A DNA stretch of 6,526 nucleotides, from assembly GCA_013697015.1 (NCBI GenBank), contig JACCXL010000059.1:1-6526 (forward strand), in the 5' to 3' direction. This stretch comes from Chthoniobacterales bacterium (GTDB taxonomy: Bacteria > Verrucomicrobiota > Verrucomicrobiia > Chthoniobacterales > UBA10450). Below, piece by piece: positions 5,108 through 6,526 of the stretch (position 1 is the stretch's first letter; each line of letters begins with the position of its first letter). Below the pieces are notes generated by a model. It saw only the letters and a program-made list of their open reading frames with translations. It made no database searches and was not told where the DNA came from. The position numbers were made by a program, and so were the translations under genes.

Positions 5108-6457
5108 ATGGGCCACGTGAAACGATCGCTGGGATTGCTCCTTATTTCGGGTCTGACGTTGCTCTCGATCCGTGAAGTCCACGCGCGGCCTGTTGCCCTG
5201 GTCGGCGGACGCCTGATCGACGGCTTTGGCGGACCGCCGCTCGCTAACAGCGTCATCCTCATAGACGGCGAGAGAATCGCCGCGATCGGCACGGTCGGAT
5301 CGATGACCATTCCGCCAGATGCGGAGGTTATTTCCACCGAAGGAATGTCGGTCCTCCCGGGCCTCTGGGATTGTCATGTGCACACGATGCTGCTCGGCCA
5401 CAGCGATTACGAGCATTGGGACAAGACTTATCCGAGCCGCTTGGGGTCCGAGATCATGCCCGCCGCCGCGCACCAATTGCTGATGGCGGGCGTGACCAGC
5501 GCCCGCGATCTCGGGGCTCCATTGAAGGAGAGCATCGAAGTGCGTGACCGAATCAACCGCGGAGAGATTCCTGGGCCGACGCTCTACGTCGCCGGTCCGT
5601 TCATCCAGCACGAGCCGTATCCAGGAACGGAGGCGTTCCGCTGGGGCGTGAAAGGGGCGAGCGACGCACGCGCCAAGGTGAAGCAGCTGGCCGATGCCGG
5701 CGTCAACATTATCAAACTCATCGATCAGGACCAAATGACGATGGACGAAGTGCAGGCTGTCGTCACGGAAGCGCATGCTCATAAATTGCCGGTCGTGGCG
5801 CACGCGCACCGGCCGGATGAAATTCGCAGAGGGCTGGCCGCCGGCGTGGACGATTTTGAACACACCGGACTTTCGACGGCGCCGGAATTTCCCCCAGACA
5901 TTCGGTCTGCGATCGCGGAGCGCACCGCGAAGATGAGTCTAGGCCCGTTCTTTTGGTGTCCGACGATCGAAGGGTTCCTTAATTATGATGACCTCATCAG
6001 AAATCCGGAGCAGCTCGACGATCCTGCGTGGGAACTCGACGTCCCCAAGGACATTGTCGCCGATATTAAACAATCCATTCGGCATGCCGGGCAGCTCAGC
6101 TATTACCAGATCACACCGCTACGGAGTGTGACCGTCAAAAACAAATTCCGGCAGCTCCAGGAAAGCGGAGTCGTTATGTTGATCGGAACCGACAGCGGAA
6201 TTCCGATGAAGTTCCACAGCGGCTCTACCTGGCGTGAACTGGACGCCTGGGTGAATAAGCTGGGAGTCGATCCGATGATTACCATCCGCGCCGCAACTTA
6301 CTGGCCGGCGGTGCAGATGAAGGTCGAGAAAGATTATGGCTCCATCAGCGAGGGCAAGTTCGCCGATATAATTGCCGTGAAAGGAGATATTCTACGTTAC
6401 ATCGATCTCCTGCAGCGGGTCGATCTGGTTATAAAGCACGGACACCGCTACAAGTAG
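5108..6457 (+). CDS. Secreted metal-dependent amidohydrolase (imidazolonepropionase-like/prolidase-like)
   Basis: This is a 449-aa hydrolase with an N-terminal signal peptide (MGHVKRSLGLLLISGLTLLS, cleavage probably near HAR at 25-27), so it should act in the periplasm or outside. The mature part has the small beta-sandwich (GGRLIDGFGGPPLANSVILI) then the TIM barrel. Metal ligands in order: His90 and His92 (GLWDCHVHT), Lys203 (NIIKLI, probable carboxylated bridging lysine), His232 or His234 (VAHAHRP), His252 (FEHTG) and Asp362 (IGTDSG). The C-terminus returns to the sandwich (GSISEGKFADIIAVKGD). All residues of a binuclear site are present, so it looks active. Related secreted enzymes cleave Xaa-Pro dipeptides or cyclic amides; the substrate here cannot be read from sequence. 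The ATG at 5108 is chosen because it starts the signal peptide; a GTG at 5117 is possible, and the in-frame ATG at 4940 would run antisense through purS. It diverges from purS. Confidence 0.93.
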   Translation: MGHVKRSLGLLLISGLTLLSIREVHARPVALVGGRLIDGFGGPPLANSVILIDGERIAAIGTVGSMTIPPDAEVISTEGMSVLPGLWDCHVHTMLLGHSDYEHWDKTYPSRLGSEIMPAAAHQLLMAGVTSARDLGAPLKESIEVRDRINRGEIPGPTLYVAGPFIQHEPYPGTEAFRWGVKGASDARAKVKQLADAGVNIIKLIDQDQMTMDEVQAVVTEAHAHKLPVVAHAHRPDEIRRGLAAGVDDFEHTGLSTAPEFPPDIRSAIAERTAKMSLGPFFWCPTIEGFLNYDDLIRNPEQLDDPAWELDVPKDIVADIKQSIRHAGQLSYYQITPLRSVTVKNKFRQLQESGVVMLIGTDSGIPMKFHSGSTWRELDAWVNKLGVDPMITIRAATYWPAVQMKVEKDYGSISEGKFADIIAVKGDILRYIDLLQRVDLVIKHGHRYK

Positions 6458-6468
6458 CGATTCGTCAC

Positions 6469-6489
6469 GCAGAGGGCGTCTCCCTCCGC
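6469..6489 (+). terminator. Hairpin after the amidohydrolase (weak terminator or dispersed palindrome)
   Basis: GCAGAGGG (6469-6476) and CCCTCCGC (6482-6489) pair with one mismatch around a CGTCT loop. It begins 12 bases after the amidohydrolase stop. No T-tract follows. On the minus strand the last bases of the window (6526 down to a TGA at 6465-6467) stay open and read LGLRDDKVARQVRRETPSA, which could be the tail of a gene starting outside the window, but this is too short to call. Confidence 0.33.
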
Positions 6490-6526
6490 ACCTGACGCGC
6501 GACTTTGTCATCACGCAGTCCCAGAA

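Noticed and set aside
5024..5863. Minus-strand open frame of 279 codons
   Set aside because: It is antisense to the amidohydrolase, whose metal-ligand motifs prove the plus strand is coding; the translation has no recognisable motif and is rich in Arg, Asp and His as mirror frames are.

Overview
The window reads as chromosomal DNA of moderately high GC content from a free-living bacterium. The gene set is mostly housekeeping: tRNA-Gln, tRNA adenosine deaminase, tyrosyl-tRNA synthetase and purine biosynthesis. I suspect a soil Verrucomicrobium (Chthoniobacterales/Spartobacteria type). The basis is the style of the secreted hypothetical protein before tyrS, with its conserved tail ending near LTIEQVRELLNKNK, together with the TyrRS type and GTG starts with weak Shine-Dalgarno sequences. 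This placement is recollection and inference, not a search result. No phage, IS, CRISPR or other mobile element is visible.

Layout: (1) bases 114-187, a tRNA-Gln(CUG) with encoded CCA, converging on tadA (minus strand, 212-700). (2) 832-1344, a plus-strand secreted hypothetical gene interrupted by an in-frame TAA, followed 34 bases later by tyrS (1379-2545). (3) A 13-bp perfect hairpin (2565-2594) between tyrS and a convergent minus-strand SRPBCC-like gene (2612-3088), which has an operator-like dyad upstream. (4) A compact minus-strand cluster transcribed from about 5020 down to 3171: purS, a 61-residue Pmp3/YqaE membrane peptide, purQ, then a bioD broken by three single-base indels. (5) Diverging from purS, a secreted metal-dependent amidohydrolase (5108-6457).

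How the genes relate: PurS and PurQ are the two small subunits of the three-part FGAM synthase, so a small-type PurL should lie elsewhere in the genome. The Pmp3 gene overlaps the purS stop by ATGA and ends 4 bases before purQ, so it is almost certainly co-transcribed with them. bioD sits last in this operon and looks dead, which fits loss of biotin synthesis. TadA, tyrS and tRNA-Gln form a loose translation neighbourhood.

I see no completely new system. The points most worth a second look are the Pmp3 gene embedded in the purS-purQ operon, the decaying bioD at its end, the nonsense-interrupted secreted gene, and a 7-7-7 palindrome upstream of the SRPBCC gene.
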